A DNA stretch of 64,000 bases. Source: DATESN01 sp035270785 (GTDB lineage: Bacteria; Bacillota; Clostridia; Lachnospirales; Lachnospiraceae). Shown one piece after another: positions 27,398 to 36,168 of the stretch. The DNA is taken from assembly GCA_035270785.1 (NCBI GenBank), contig DATESN010000101.1:16030-80029 (forward strand), read 5' to 3'. The notes beneath the pieces were generated by a model. The model worked only from the letters and a program-made list of their open reading frames with translations, had not been told where the DNA came from and searched no databases. A program made the translations under genes and the position numbers. Each line of letters begins with the position of its first letter. The first letter of the stretch is position 1.

Positions 27398-28030
27398 TTA
27401 TGATTTCATTTTAACTACTTTAATTTTATGTGCCTCAATGCCAAATAATGCCTGAATTATCTCAGTAATATTTTTACATATGGTATCATTCCCTCCACCT
27501 GCTGCAATTACCACAACTCCAGATATATCAGGTTGAATAGTCTTGACTACATAAGGGTTCTTATTTCCTTCTGAATCCGTGATATAAACAGTGCTTTCAT
27601 TGATTGTTGCATCTGTTATCGTTCTTGTTCCTCCATCGGAATCTATTTCGTATGAATTACTTTGTATACTGGGAATATCTTTTTCCAAAATTTCTTCCTT
27701 CGAAGCATGAATTGTAATCATAACCCTCACTTTACCTACGCCTTCCATATTCGAAAGTATTTCCTCCAGCTTTTGTTCCATTTCATTGATATAAGTATCT
27801 GTGGTATTCACCCCCTTATTACCCATTGACTTCGTGATTGTCTCTTCGATTTCTTTCGTCTCAACATTTTTATTAGTGCCTGTTGATTGAGCTATATTAG
27901 CTTTAGGAGTTCCCGTTGGAATAACAACCACCAGAAAAAGGATCCCAAATAATATTAATATGATAAAACTATCTTTACCCAACTTCTGATTTTTTTTATA
28001 GCCTTTGGCAAGGTCGAATATTTTACTCAC
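27398..28030 (-). CDS. spoIIIAG: Stage III sporulation protein AG
   Basis: SpoIIIAG, 210 residues, has one membrane helix (about 23-40) and a ring-building domain ('LEEILSNMEGVGKVRVMITI') with the inserted beta-rich segment typical of AG. It forms the large ring of the feeding-tube channel between mother cell and forespore. Its start overlaps spoIIIAF by 8 bases. Confidence 0.93.
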   Translation of the reverse strand: MSKIFDLAKGYKKNQKLGKDSFIILILFGILFLVVVIPTGTPKANIAQSTGTNKNVETKEIEETITKSMGNKGVNTTDTYINEMEQKLEEILSNMEGVGKVRVMITIHASKEEILEKDIPSIQSNSYEIDSDGGTRTITDATINESTVYITDSEGNKNPYVVKTIQPDISGVVVIAAGGGNDTICKNITEIIQALFGIEAHKIKVVKMKS

Positions 28031-28652
28031 TACAGATAACCTCCAAGTTACTTTCTTGAATTCCTAATTGTTTGGCAAAAAATTGCTGCAGTATATTTAT
28101 CACTTCCTTATTATCAATATTTTCTATATTATTATTTTCACTGACTCCAATTTGAATCTTATTAATTTTTATCTTTTCCAAACTCTCAGTCGTCCTATTC
28201 ATCGTAATAAGAAGATATGTATTATCTTCTACCATTTGAATTTCAACCTTACTAACAACATAAAAATTGAAAATATAAGAGTTTTCAGTTAACGCATCCT
28301 TTTTATTAATTTCTTGAATTGCATTGTTTAAACTGGATTTAACTTTTTCTTCTGTTTCTTTTATGATTTCCTTATCTGAAACGTTTTTATTTAGCTCTTT
28401 TTTAAACTCTACGCCCCCTACAGCCTTATCATATTCTTTTTCAAATTCCCTTAATCTAGTTGCATAATCAAATTCTGCTTGGGAAAAAAACATTCCTCCT
28501 ATTGGAATAATTACTAAGGATATAATCATAATTCCTACCAACATTCGAATATATCTTTCATAACTATTGTTTGGGCAAAAGTGAACAATGGTTTGCGATA
28601 AAATAATAAAGATACCCAATTTCTTAATCATTTCTATCACTTGATCTGCCAT
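28023..28652 (-). CDS. spoIIIAF: Stage III sporulation protein AF
   Basis: SpoIIIAF, 209 residues: two N-terminal membrane helices ('GIFIILSQTIVHFCPN', 'LVGIMIISLVIIPIGGMFF') and a soluble C-terminal ring-like domain ending 'FAKQLGIQESNLEVI'. Component of the SpoIIIA complex in the outer forespore membrane. Overlaps spoIIIAG and is two bases from spoIIIAE. Confidence 0.9.
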   Translation of the reverse strand: MADQVIEMIKKLGIFIILSQTIVHFCPNNSYERYIRMLVGIMIISLVIIPIGGMFFSQAEFDYATRLREFEKEYDKAVGGVEFKKELNKNVSDKEIIKETEEKVKSSLNNAIQEINKKDALTENSYIFNFYVVSKVEIQMVEDNTYLLITMNRTTESLEKIKINKIQIGVSENNNIENIDNKEVINILQQFFAKQLGIQESNLEVICSE

Positions 28653-28654
28653 TT

Positions 28655-29830
28655 TTAAAATCCCCTATTTGTTGAAACTGCTACAATTGCAATAGTTATA
28701 AAAAATAGGGCTATTGAAGTAAGTGCCGTTCGAAAAAGCAAAAATCCCCCATCACCTACCCTATCTATACAACCTGTAATCCTCTTATCCGATACAATAC
28801 CTATGATTGCTGCACATCCTTTCAAAATAAAGGCAATAAGCATGAGCTTACATAATGGCGCAACACAGATTACTATTAATAATAGGATTAATACAATACC
28901 AATACTATTTTTAATTAAGACTGCTGAACCATATACCACTTCTGTCGCGGTGTCCACAACCCCACCGATACCAGGTATGGCAGAAACGACTTTTTGAAGA
29001 ACAGAAGATTTTACAGTATCAATAACAGGCGTTATCATTGACTGCAATATTCCAAAACCAGTGATCACCGTAAGGGAAGCATTTAATAAATATTCTGTTC
29101 CTTTTTTTATGATATCTAACATTTTAGCAAGACGTTCCTCTTCCATCATTCCGTTTAATATTGCCAGAAATACATAGCTATAAACTAACGGCAACAAAAA
29201 TGCTACAAGTAGACTTTCCACTCCAAAAATAATACATAAAGTTAATTTATAGAAAGAAAGAGCTGTTAACTCTCCTGAAGCCATTCCTACTGATAAATAA
29301 AAAGTGGGGATTAATAATTTCATAAAGGCCACAATATTTTCTATTACTTCTTTTGTCACTGATACTGCATAGGAAAATATTTGAATTAATATTGTTACAA
29401 GTAATAAATAAACTAAATAATAACTAATATCTGAAATCTGATGATTCTTAAATATTTTGCTAAACTCTGCAAATAATGCAGAAATAATACCTAATAATAA
29501 TACAGAAACTACAATACTTCTGTAACCATTTACTTCGTTTTTAATTTTATGTATTGTAATATCTTTTACAAATTCAATTTTTGATTGTAAATCACCTGAC
29601 ATAATACCTAAAACCATATCTTTAACTGAAATCGAATCATTTTGAAATAGACTTCCGATTTTGCTATCTATTTCACTAAAACTATATTCTTCTTCTAATT
29701 TATTTGCATCAGATTGCGTGGCATTTACCGATAATGTTGGGAAGAACAAAATCAATAATATAAGTATTATCCACAATATCTTTCTTATAACAAGATCGTC
29801 ACTTCTATTTTTCAACAATACCCACCCCAT
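28655..29830 (-). CDS. spoIIIAE: Stage III sporulation protein AE
   Basis: SpoIIIAE, about 391 residues, is a polytopic membrane protein with an N-terminal signal-like helix and about eight later helices; 'SAIPGIGGVVDTATEVVYGS' is family-typical. It is thought to act as a permease-like part of the SpoIIIA apparatus. The ATG at 29830 contains the likely ribosome site (GGGGTGGG), so translation may really begin at TTG 29815; I kept the longer frame. Confidence 0.92.
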   Translation of the reverse strand: MGWVLLKNRSDDLVIRKILWIILILLILFFPTLSVNATQSDANKLEEEYSFSEIDSKIGSLFQNDSISVKDMVLGIMSGDLQSKIEFVKDITIHKIKNEVNGYRSIVVSVLLLGIISALFAEFSKIFKNHQISDISYYLVYLLLVTILIQIFSYAVSVTKEVIENIVAFMKLLIPTFYLSVGMASGELTALSFYKLTLCIIFGVESLLVAFLLPLVYSYVFLAILNGMMEEERLAKMLDIIKKGTEYLLNASLTVITGFGILQSMITPVIDTVKSSVLQKVVSAIPGIGGVVDTATEVVYGSAVLIKNSIGIVLILLLIVICVAPLCKLMLIAFILKGCAAIIGIVSDKRITGCIDRVGDGGFLLFRTALTSIALFFITIAIVAVSTNRGF

Positions 29831-29835
29831 ATCTT

Positions 29836-30222
29836 TTAGCCTGAAAAGTTTTTTATTGTTTCAATTAATGCAAGTAATACTGGCATTCCAGAAAGTAGGA
29901 TTGTTAGTTTTCCGAATATCTCAATTTGGCTTGCAACGGAACTATAACCAGAGTCTTTACATATCCCTGCACAAAACTCACAAACATATGTTATTCCAAT
30001 TACTTTTAATAAAATTGCTAAATATTCCGATTGGTTTCCAAGAAGATTTTTCAAGTTGTTAACTTGTACCATTACCGCTTCTAGTCTTCCAATTGAGAAC
30101 GTAAACACCATCAAACTAATTGCAAATCCTATATATATCCCATACTCCTGTTTTTGCCCTTTAAACTGTACTGCAAGCATAATTCCTGCTATTGCAAGTA
30201 ATCCCAACTTTATTACATCCAT
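29836..30222 (-). CDS. spoIIIAD: Stage III sporulation protein AD
   Basis: SpoIIIAD, 128 residues, with four predicted membrane helices and the conserved 'YVCEFCAGICKDSGYSSVAS' segment. It resembles type III secretion export-gate proteins and forms part of the SpoIIIA membrane base. It is 5 bases from spoIIIAE. Confidence 0.92.
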   Translation of the reverse strand: MDVIKLGLLAIAGIMLAVQFKGQKQEYGIYIGFAISLMVFTFSIGRLEAVMVQVNNLKNLLGNQSEYLAILLKVIGITYVCEFCAGICKDSGYSSVASQIEIFGKLTILLSGMPVLLALIETIKNFSG

Positions 30223-30234
30223 ATTCTTTTTCCC

Positions 30235-30429
30235 CTATAAACTAAACAGGTTTTGAATGGTTACGAATAAATCATATATGTAAGGAACGATCCAAGTTAA
30301 CACTAAAATAAGACCCGCCAGACTTACTAGAAATGCATGTTCTTCCCTCCCGCTATGTTTTAATATCTGGCACAAAATAGTTACTAAAATCCCTACTGCA
30401 GCTATTTTAAAGATTATATATATGCTCAT
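30235..30429 (-). CDS. spoIIIAC: Stage III sporulation protein AC
   Basis: SpoIIIAC, 64 residues, is a tiny two-helix membrane protein ('IIFKIAAVGILVTILCQIL', 'LAGLILVLTWIVPYI'). It is a small subunit of the SpoIIIA complex. Its position between AB and AD supports the call. Confidence 0.92.
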   Translation of the reverse strand: MSIYIIFKIAAVGILVTILCQILKHSGREEHAFLVSLAGLILVLTWIVPYIYDLFVTIQNLFSL

Positions 30430-30448
30430 TGCCCCTCCTTAAGTACTT

Positions 30449-30964
30449 TTATATAAAAATAATGGTACACAATATACCACTCATAACACCTAGAGACACA
30501 TAAATCTTACTTTTATTACGATACTCATTTTCCAAAAGATCAATTAACTCCTGCATTTTATCAATATAGAAACCTATTTCTTTGCATTGCATTTTTCCAT
30601 CCTGAAAGCTTTCCTCCATAAATTGCATTAGTAAATCCATATCTTTATTCGTGATTGGTATTTTATCTCGCATTATAATCAAATTCCTTTTCCACACTTC
30701 ACCAAATGGGTATCCACGATTTTCTATCATGTCCAAATTAATTTTTCCATATAATTTCAAATAGGGTTCTTCTGCTCTTTTACTAATATTTTCACATGCT
30801 TCCTGCAATGTTGATTTGTGATACTCAACCTCATTTTGTAAATAAAAAAATAACTTTTTTATATATTTCAAATGATAAATTCGTTGTTTCATTTCTTTTT
30901 TTAAGCTTAACCCAAATCCAGTGGTTCCTAAAATTGTTAAGACAGCACCGATCAAATGAAGCAT
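30449..30964 (-). CDS. spoIIIAB: Stage III sporulation protein AB
   Basis: SpoIIIAB, 171 residues from ATG 30964, the size of the Bacillus protein. It has terminal membrane helices and a helical cytoplasmic domain resembling GspF. GGAGG eight bases upstream fixes the start; the longer frame to 31048 would overlap spoIIIAA. It probably supports assembly of the channel with the ATPase SpoIIIAA. Confidence 0.92.
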   Translation of the reverse strand: MLHLIGAVLTILGTTGFGLSLKKEMKQRIYHLKYIKKLFFYLQNEVEYHKSTLQEACENISKRAEEPYLKLYGKINLDMIENRGYPFGEVWKRNLIIMRDKIPITNKDMDLLMQFMEESFQDGKMQCKEIGFYIDKMQELIDLLENEYRNKSKIYVSLGVMSGILCTIIFI

Positions 30965-31014
30965 CTTTTCAACCTCCATATTACTCTTTTGATATCTCTT
31001 TCTACTTCTCAGTG

Positions 31015-31980
31015 CTAACCTTCTTGTGAAATTATGTTTGGCTCCCATAAAAAATCTTTATTATAGATTCCCTGCACAGTTCCAACCTTGTCCTTTTTTG
31101 AAAGTACCACATATCTCTCGAACACCTTATCTTTTAAAATAGAACTTAGAAACTCCTTTTCACGAACTTCTTCTAAACTTTCACCATGTATAGTGGCTAC
31201 AATGCTACATCCACATTGAATTATTTGATGAAGTGCTTTGATATCTTCTAAACTTCCTAATTCATCAACTGCAATAATAACTGGTGACATGGAACGAATA
31301 AGCATAATCATTCCTAATGCTTTTGGACAAGCATCCAATAAATCTGTGCGCATACCCAAATTATTCCATACAGTACCTAAGTAACTTCCTCCTATTTCGG
31401 AGCGTTCATCAACTACTCCTACATTAACTCCACTTGCGTATTTTGTTCCATCTGATATATTTCGTATTAAATCTCTTAGTAACGTTGTCTTTCCAGCTCC
31501 TGGTGGAGAAATAATAAGTGTATTTAAAAACTTATGTTTTGAATACAGATTCGGAATGATATGGTCTGAAACACCAACTATTTCATGAGATACTCTAATA
31601 TTCATAAAGGAAATGTTTTTAATCGTTTTGATACACTCATTTTCCAAAACCACTTGGCCTGTGAGTCCAATTCTATGTCCACCCTCCACAGTTAAATATC
31701 CTTGTTTTATTTCATCTTCAAATGCATATATAGAATATTTACAAATATGACTGAGAATCGCATTTAAATCTTTTTTTAATAATATAAATCCTTTACTTTT
31801 TTCCTTATGTACCGTTCCTTTCTCTGACAAGAAAAATTCATAATTATTAATATTCAAAATGACGGGTTGATTAACTCTGAGCCTAATTTCTTGTAATCCT
31901 TGTAAATATTCACAGCTTATAGAAAACATTTTCCTTAAATATTCAGGAAACAGTCCTTCAATTTCACAACGTCTAGTCAT
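31015..31980 (-). CDS. spoIIIAA: Stage III sporulation protein AA (ATPase)
   Basis: SpoIIIAA, about 321 residues, is a secretion-type AAA ATPase with Walker A 'SPPGAGKTTLLRDLIR' and Walker B 'PVIIAVDELGS'. It powers the SpoIIIA-SpoIIQ feeding tube. I prefer ATG 31980 (AGAGG eight bases upstream) over GTG 31989 and ATG 31986. First gene of the operon, preceded by a sigma-E-like promoter. Confidence 0.93.
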   Translation of the reverse strand: MTRRCEIEGLFPEYLRKMFSISCEYLQGLQEIRLRVNQPVILNINNYEFFLSEKGTVHKEKSKGFILLKKDLNAILSHICKYSIYAFEDEIKQGYLTVEGGHRIGLTGQVVLENECIKTIKNISFMNIRVSHEIVGVSDHIIPNLYSKHKFLNTLIISPPGAGKTTLLRDLIRNISDGTKYASGVNVGVVDERSEIGGSYLGTVWNNLGMRTDLLDACPKALGMIMLIRSMSPVIIAVDELGSLEDIKALHQIIQCGCSIVATIHGESLEEVREKEFLSSILKDKVFERYVVLSKKDKVGTVQGIYNKDFLWEPNIISQEG

Positions 31981-31999
31981 GTCCATCACCTCTTAAGAA

Positions 32000-32028
32000 A
32001 ATATATGAATAGGTGGTAAAGTTATGAC
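32000..32028 (-). promoter_or_regulatory. Sigma-E-like promoter of the spoIIIA operon
   Basis: Minus-strand TCATAA (-35) and CATATATT (-10, 32000-32007) are 13-14 bases apart and fit the mother-cell sigma-E pattern (k-m-ATATT, CATACAnT) with few mismatches. It lies between the pnp terminator and spoIIIAA. Confidence 0.5.
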
Positions 32029-32042
32029 TACTTTTTTTAGAT

Positions 32043-32075
32043 AAAAAAAAAGACCTGAATGATTTCAGGTCTTTT
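32043..32075 (-). terminator. Intrinsic terminator after pnp
   Basis: A perfect 12-bp stem with a 4-base loop (arms 32048-32059 and 32064-32075) is followed on the minus strand by a long T run. Confidence 0.95.
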
Positions 32076-32083
32076 ACTATATA

Positions 32084-34174
32084 TTATTGTTGTTCTACAT
32101 CTTTCATAGAGAAGCTTGTTCTACCCATTTTGTCCTTACCTAAGCATACAACTGTTACCATATCCCCGAGAGCAAGTACATCTTCTACATGATTAATTCT
32201 TTCTTTTGAAACTTTTGAAATATGAACCATTCCTTCTTTTCCCGGAGCAAATTCGATAAAAGCACCAAATTCCTTAATACTAATAACTTTACCCACGAAA
32301 AGTTGACCTTCAACAAAATCTGTTGTAATAATTTTAATCATTTCAATGGCTTTATCCATCATTTCTTTATCAGTTCCACAAACACTTACAGCACCTTCAT
32401 CATTAATATCAATTTTAACACCTGTTTGTTCTATCAGTGCATTAATTGTTTTACCACGTTGTCCAACAACATCACCAATTTTTTCTGGGTTAATCTTAAT
32501 TTGAACAATTTTAGGAGCAAACTTTCCTACTGTTTCACGAGCTTTATCAATTACTGGATTCATAATATCATTTAAAATAATGGTTCTAGCTTCTTTTGTT
32601 TTTCTAATTGCTTCTTCAACAACCGCTCTTGTTAATCCATGTATTTTAATATCCATTTGAATTGCTGTAATACCATCATTTGTTCCAGCAACTTTAAAGT
32701 CCATGTCCCCAAAGAAATCTTCCAATCCTTGAATGTCCGTTAAAACAATATAATCGTCATCTGTATCCCCTGTTACAAGTCCCGTTGAAATACCAGCAAC
32801 CGGCTTTTTAATTGGAACACCTGCAGCCATTAACGATAAGGAGGAAGCACAAATACTAGCTTGAGATGTTGATCCATTTGATTCAAAGGTTTCAGAAACC
32901 GTTCTAATTGTATAAGGAAACTCTTCTTCGGTAGGTAGAACTGGAACCAATGCTTTTTCTGCTAACGATCCATGTCCAATTTCACGACGTCCTGGTCCTC
33001 TTGAAGGTCTCGTTTCTCCTACTGAGTAAGAAGGGAAGTTATAGTGGTGCATATATCTCTTTCTTGTTTCAGTCAAGTCTAACCCATCTATTCTTTGAGA
33101 TTCTGATAACGGAGCCAGTGTTGTGATGGTACAAATTTGAGTTTGTCCACGTGTAAACATACCAGAACCGTGAACTCTAGGAATTAAATCAATCTCAGCC
33201 GCTAACGCTCTCATCTGGGTTACTCCACGACCATCGGGACGCTTATGATCTTTTAATATCATTTTACGAACAGTTTTCTTTTGATATTGGTATAATGCTT
33301 CTCCAAGAAGTCCAATCCATTCTTCATTTCCTGCAAAAGCTTCTTCTAACTTTGCTCTAATTTCTCTGATATTTCCTTCACGTACTTGCTTTTCGTCTGT
33401 GAATACTGCAACTTCCATTTCTTCTGGTGTTACTATTTCTTTCATTTTAGCAAATAACTCTTCAGGAATTGCGCAACTTGTATAGGTGTGTTTTGGCTTA
33501 CCCACTTCAGCAACAATCTTTTCTGTAAATTCAATGACTGTTTGATTGATTGCATGAGCTTCATAAATGGCTTCAATCATTTTATCTTCTGTAACTTCAT
33601 TTGCACCAGCTTCAATCATAATTACTTTCTCTTTTGTAGATGATACAGTGAGTTGTAAGTCTGATTTTGCTTTCTGTTCTGCATTTGGATTAATGACAAA
33701 CTGTCCATCAATTAAACCAACTTGTGTTGTTGCACAAGGGCCATCAAAAGGAATATCTGAAATTGCTGTAGCAATGGCAGATCCTAACATTGCTGTTAAC
33801 TCAGGGCTACAATCTGGGTCAACAGACATTACTAAGTTATTAAGTGTTACATCATTTCTGTAATCTTTTGGGAATAAAGGACGCATAGGTCTATCAATTA
33901 CCCGAGAAGTAAGAACTGAATTTTCACTAGCTTTTCCTTCTCTTTTATTAAATCCACCTGGGATTTTACCCACTGCGTATAATTTTTCTTCATACTCTAC
34001 ACTTAGTGGGAAAAAATCAATTCCCTCTCTAGGTTTTTCTGAAGAAGTTGCTGTTGATAATACTGTTGTGTCACCAAAGTGCATTAACGCACATCCATTA
34101 GCTTGTTTACCAACTCGATCTACATCTACTGTAAGTGTGCGTCCTGCTAATTCCATTGTAAAACTTTTGTACAT
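32084..34174 (-). CDS. pnp: Polynucleotide phosphorylase
   Basis: PNPase, 696 residues: two RNase PH domains ('PVIDKARETVGKF' region, 'TRKRYMHHYNFPSYSVGETR'), then KH ('IGDVVGQRGKTINALIE') and S1 ('IKEFGAFIEFAPGKEGMVHI'). It is a 3'-5' phosphorolytic exoribonuclease. ATG 34174 has AGGAG seven bases upstream; the six extra codons are ignored. A long hairpin in the leader suggests autoregulation. Downstream of rpsO as in most bacteria. Confidence 0.97.
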   Translation of the reverse strand: MYKSFTMELAGRTLTVDVDRVGKQANGCALMHFGDTTVLSTATSSEKPREGIDFFPLSVEYEEKLYAVGKIPGGFNKREGKASENSVLTSRVIDRPMRPLFPKDYRNDVTLNNLVMSVDPDCSPELTAMLGSAIATAISDIPFDGPCATTQVGLIDGQFVINPNAEQKAKSDLQLTVSSTKEKVIMIEAGANEVTEDKMIEAIYEAHAINQTVIEFTEKIVAEVGKPKHTYTSCAIPEELFAKMKEIVTPEEMEVAVFTDEKQVREGNIREIRAKLEEAFAGNEEWIGLLGEALYQYQKKTVRKMILKDHKRPDGRGVTQMRALAAEIDLIPRVHGSGMFTRGQTQICTITTLAPLSESQRIDGLDLTETRKRYMHHYNFPSYSVGETRPSRGPGRREIGHGSLAEKALVPVLPTEEEFPYTIRTVSETFESNGSTSQASICASSLSLMAAGVPIKKPVAGISTGLVTGDTDDDYIVLTDIQGLEDFFGDMDFKVAGTNDGITAIQMDIKIHGLTRAVVEEAIRKTKEARTIILNDIMNPVIDKARETVGKFAPKIVQIKINPEKIGDVVGQRGKTINALIEQTGVKIDINDEGAVSVCGTDKEMMDKAIEMIKIITTDFVEGQLFVGKVISIKEFGAFIEFAPGKEGMVHISKVSKERINHVEDVLALGDMVTVVCLGKDKMGRTSFSMKDVEQQ

Positions 34175-34230
34175 ATTTTTTCTCCTTTTCAAAAATGGGA
34201 TACAAGAAGCGTATCACCTGATTAATTGTT

Positions 34231-34316
34231 GAAGCAGAAGATGCCGAAACTACTGAAAAAAATATTACTTTCTTCTATTAATATCCTTTTCAGTGGTCTC
34301 GATGCCCTCTTCCGCC
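34231..34316 (-). ncRNA. Long hairpin in the pnp leader
   Basis: Two 37-38-base arms (34231-34267 and 34279-34316) pair imperfectly, with G-U pairs and two bulged bases, around an 11-base loop. It starts just downstream of a candidate pnp promoter, so it would form the 5' end of the pnp mRNA. In E. coli a comparable pnp leader hairpin is cut by RNase III and allows PNPase autocontrol; the same role here is inference. Confidence 0.55.
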
Positions 34317-34344
34317 TTATTACTGACTGTGCTTTTTGTTGCAA
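34317..34344 (-). promoter_or_regulatory. Candidate pnp promoter
   Basis: Minus-strand TTGCAA (34339-34344) and TAATAA (34317-34322) are 16 bases apart, just after the rpsO terminator. Confidence 0.4.
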
Positions 34345-34384
34345 GTAAAATTAAAAATAAAGAGCGGATAATGAATATCCGCTC
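34345..34384 (-). terminator. Intrinsic terminator after rpsO
   Basis: A perfect 9-bp stem GAGCGGATA/TATCCGCTC (34362-34370, 34376-34384) is followed on the minus strand by TTTATTTTTAATTTTA. Confidence 0.9.
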
Positions 34385-34404
34385 CATACTACGCAAAAAG
34401 AAAA

Positions 34405-34671
34405 TTACTTTCTAATTCCAAGTTTTTCGATCAAAGAACGATATCTTTCAATGTCAGATTTCTTTAAATAACCTAGTAAACCTCTTCTTTGACCAACCAT
34501 CTTAAGAAGTCCTCTTCTAGAATGATGATCTTTTGGATGTAATTTTAAATGCTCTGTTAGTTCTGAAATTCTTGCCGATAATACTGCAATTTGAACTTCT
34601 GGTGAACCCGTATCACCAACACTTCTTGCAAATTCTTGCATAATTGCTGTTTTCTTTTCTTTTAATATCAT
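34405..34671 (-). CDS. rpsO: 30S ribosomal protein S15
   Basis: S15, 88 residues from ATG 34671, eight bases after GGAGG. It has the family core 'GSPEVQIAVLSARISELTEHL' and 'DHHSRRGLLKMVGQRRGLLGYL'. It binds 16S rRNA early in 30S assembly. The frame is open five codons further but those contain the ribosome site. It has its own strong promoter and a structured leader. Confidence 0.97.
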   Translation of the reverse strand: MILKEKKTAIMQEFARSVGDTGSPEVQIAVLSARISELTEHLKLHPKDHHSRRGLLKMVGQRRGLLGYLKKSDIERYRSLIEKLGIRK

Positions 34672-34757
34672 TGTTATATCCTCCATTATTTTGATTCAGC
34701 CATCACTAAGTTAAAGGTCGGAGTTTCCTTAATCTGAGTTGAGGCTATTTTTATACT
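34672..34757 (-). promoter_or_regulatory. Structured rpsO leader, possible S15 autoregulatory element
   Basis: The roughly 85-base 5' leader contains TTAAGG/CCTTTAA and AGCC/GGCT pairings just upstream of the ribosome site. S15 commonly binds its own mRNA leader to repress translation, with different leader folds in different phyla. The fold here is my reading by eye. Confidence 0.35.
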
Positions 34758-34762
34758 TGCCT

Positions 34763-34791
34763 AGTATACCATTAAATACTAATTGTGTAAA
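34763..34791 (-). promoter_or_regulatory. rpsO promoter
   Basis: Minus-strand TTTACA (34786-34791) and TATACT (34763-34768) are exactly 17 bases apart, a strong vegetative promoter. Confidence 0.8.
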
Positions 34792-34851
34792 CACTTCTAT
34801 AAGAATTGATTTTCAAATGTTTTCCATATGTTTTTCGAATATCAGAAGAAT

Positions 34852-35946
34852 TTAGAAAAGCCTTCTTGCACATGTTGGTGTTCTATAATTTATATTGGAA
34901 ATCATAATTCCATTCTTGGGGCTGCTGGCATGAACTACTTGTCCATTTCCTATGTAAATAACGACATGATTGATGCCACTATTGTCTGAATAAAATACTA
35001 GATCCCCGGGCTTTAGTTCCGTTAGGCTTACGGATGTTCCATAACCCGATTGTGCCCTTGCTGAATGAGAAAGTGAAAAACCATATTTTTTAAAAATTGT
35101 TAAGGTGAATCCCGAACAATCCGCTCCATTTGTTAGACTGACGCCACCATATACATAAGGATTACCTACAAATTGGATTGCATACTCAGCAAGATTAATA
35201 CCTGCATCTGTTACACCAACTCCATATTTTTCTTCCATGATTGTAAGCGCTGTTTTAAGTTGTTCTCCAACCTTAACATAATCTTTTGAGACATAACTCT
35301 CTTTTTCTTCAAAGATAACTTTTACCCAGTCATCGACTTCTTCCACAACTTCCAAACTAGTTCCATTTGCAACTAAACCTCTAACACCAGAATTTGTGGA
35401 CGCTTCTTTTCTAATTTTTAAATTTTGTGCGGTAACCGTTGCTCTAAGAGTTGCAACTTCTTTGGCTTTCTCTATTGCAGTATCTCCAACGAATAAGTAA
35501 TCCAAACTCACATAACCTTCTACTTTACCTGATTTAATCAAGGACCATCCATTTTCCATACTAATAATTTCACACCCAGCATCTTTAGGTAGCTTTCCCA
35601 AGATTTTACTAGTTGTATCTGGGTTCTCTCTAATATTTAAGTTTTCTGAAACATTGGCTACTCCAAGATTTGTAAAACCCCACAAGGAACTTTCCGGCTC
35701 CTCTGTTTCCTCTAGAGCAAAATCATTTTTTATTTCCTTTCCTCTAGTGCTATCTGCCATTAACTGTTGTATCTCTTCCTTGGACAGATGATCTAAAGAA
35801 GATAAAATTGTTTCCGCCCCAGCTGTATATTGAATTTTAGTTGAAAAATCAGCATATGAGATAGAACCCATTCCTATGACTGCCACTGATACGCCTATAC
35901 CTATGCTTATACCTATGCCTATTTTCTTACATCCTTTTATCTTCAT
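34852..35946 (-). CDS. Secreted SH3b-NlpC/P60 peptidoglycan hydrolase
   Basis: A 364-residue secreted protein: a signal peptide ending near 'SYA-D', two bacterial SH3 domains (about 93-153 and 165-227), and a C-terminal NlpC/P60 endopeptidase domain with Cys277 ('NGADCSGF'), His327 ('INHVV') and His339 ('VVHA'). It probably cuts stem peptides of peptidoglycan. It stands alone between ribF and rpsO, with a WalR-like box and a tandem repeat upstream. The signal peptide is an unusual Gly-Ile repeat encoded by 6-bp-like repeats. Confidence 0.92.
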   Translation of the reverse strand: MKIKGCKKIGIGISIGIGVSVAVIGMGSISYADFSTKIQYTAGAETILSSLDHLSKEEIQQLMADSTRGKEIKNDFALEETEEPESSLWGFTNLGVANVSENLNIRENPDTTSKILGKLPKDAGCEIISMENGWSLIKSGKVEGYVSLDYLFVGDTAIEKAKEVATLRATVTAQNLKIRKEASTNSGVRGLVANGTSLEVVEEVDDWVKVIFEEKESYVSKDYVKVGEQLKTALTIMEEKYGVGVTDAGINLAEYAIQFVGNPYVYGGVSLTNGADCSGFTLTIFKKYGFSLSHSARAQSGYGTSVSLTELKPGDLVFYSDNSGINHVVIYIGNGQVVHASSPKNGIMISNINYRTPTCARRLF

Positions 35947-35980
35947 TTTAATCCTTTCGAACCCAATTCTCGTTTGATAT

Positions 35981-35997
35981 ATTACAAATTTGTTACG
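35981..35997 (-). promoter_or_regulatory. WalR-like box upstream of the NlpC/P60 gene
   Basis: Minus-strand CGTAAC-N5-TGTAAT fits the WalR direct repeat (TGTWAH-N5-TGTWAH) with one mismatch. It overlaps a possible promoter TTGTAA-17-TAATAT. WalRK commonly controls autolysins, which fits the gene below. Confidence 0.4.
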
Positions 35998-36039
35998 TTT
36001 ATTACAATATAATTATATCAATGCACTTTCCTTATGTCA

Positions 36040-36095
36040 ATGATTACCTATCTTTACCATACCACATATGATTGCCTATCTTTACCATACCACAT
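36040..36095 (-). repeat. 28-bp tandem duplication upstream of the NlpC/P60 gene
   Basis: Two adjacent 28-bp copies (36040-36067 and 36068-36095) differ at a single base. They lie between the ribF terminator and the hydrolase promoter region. Confidence 0.95.
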
Positions 36096-36121
36096 AATGA
36101 CTTGTCATTTCTATCCTTCCT

Positions 36122-36151
36122 AAAAAATGGGATGCCTTTGCAGCATCCCAT
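36122..36151 (-). terminator. Intrinsic terminator after ribF
   Basis: A perfect 9-bp stem ATGGGATGC/GCATCCCAT (36127-36135, 36143-36151) with a 7-base loop is followed on the minus strand by T6. It ends the rimP-to-ribF gene run. Confidence 0.93.
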
Positions 36152-36168
36152 AGATTGAAATCTTTTAT

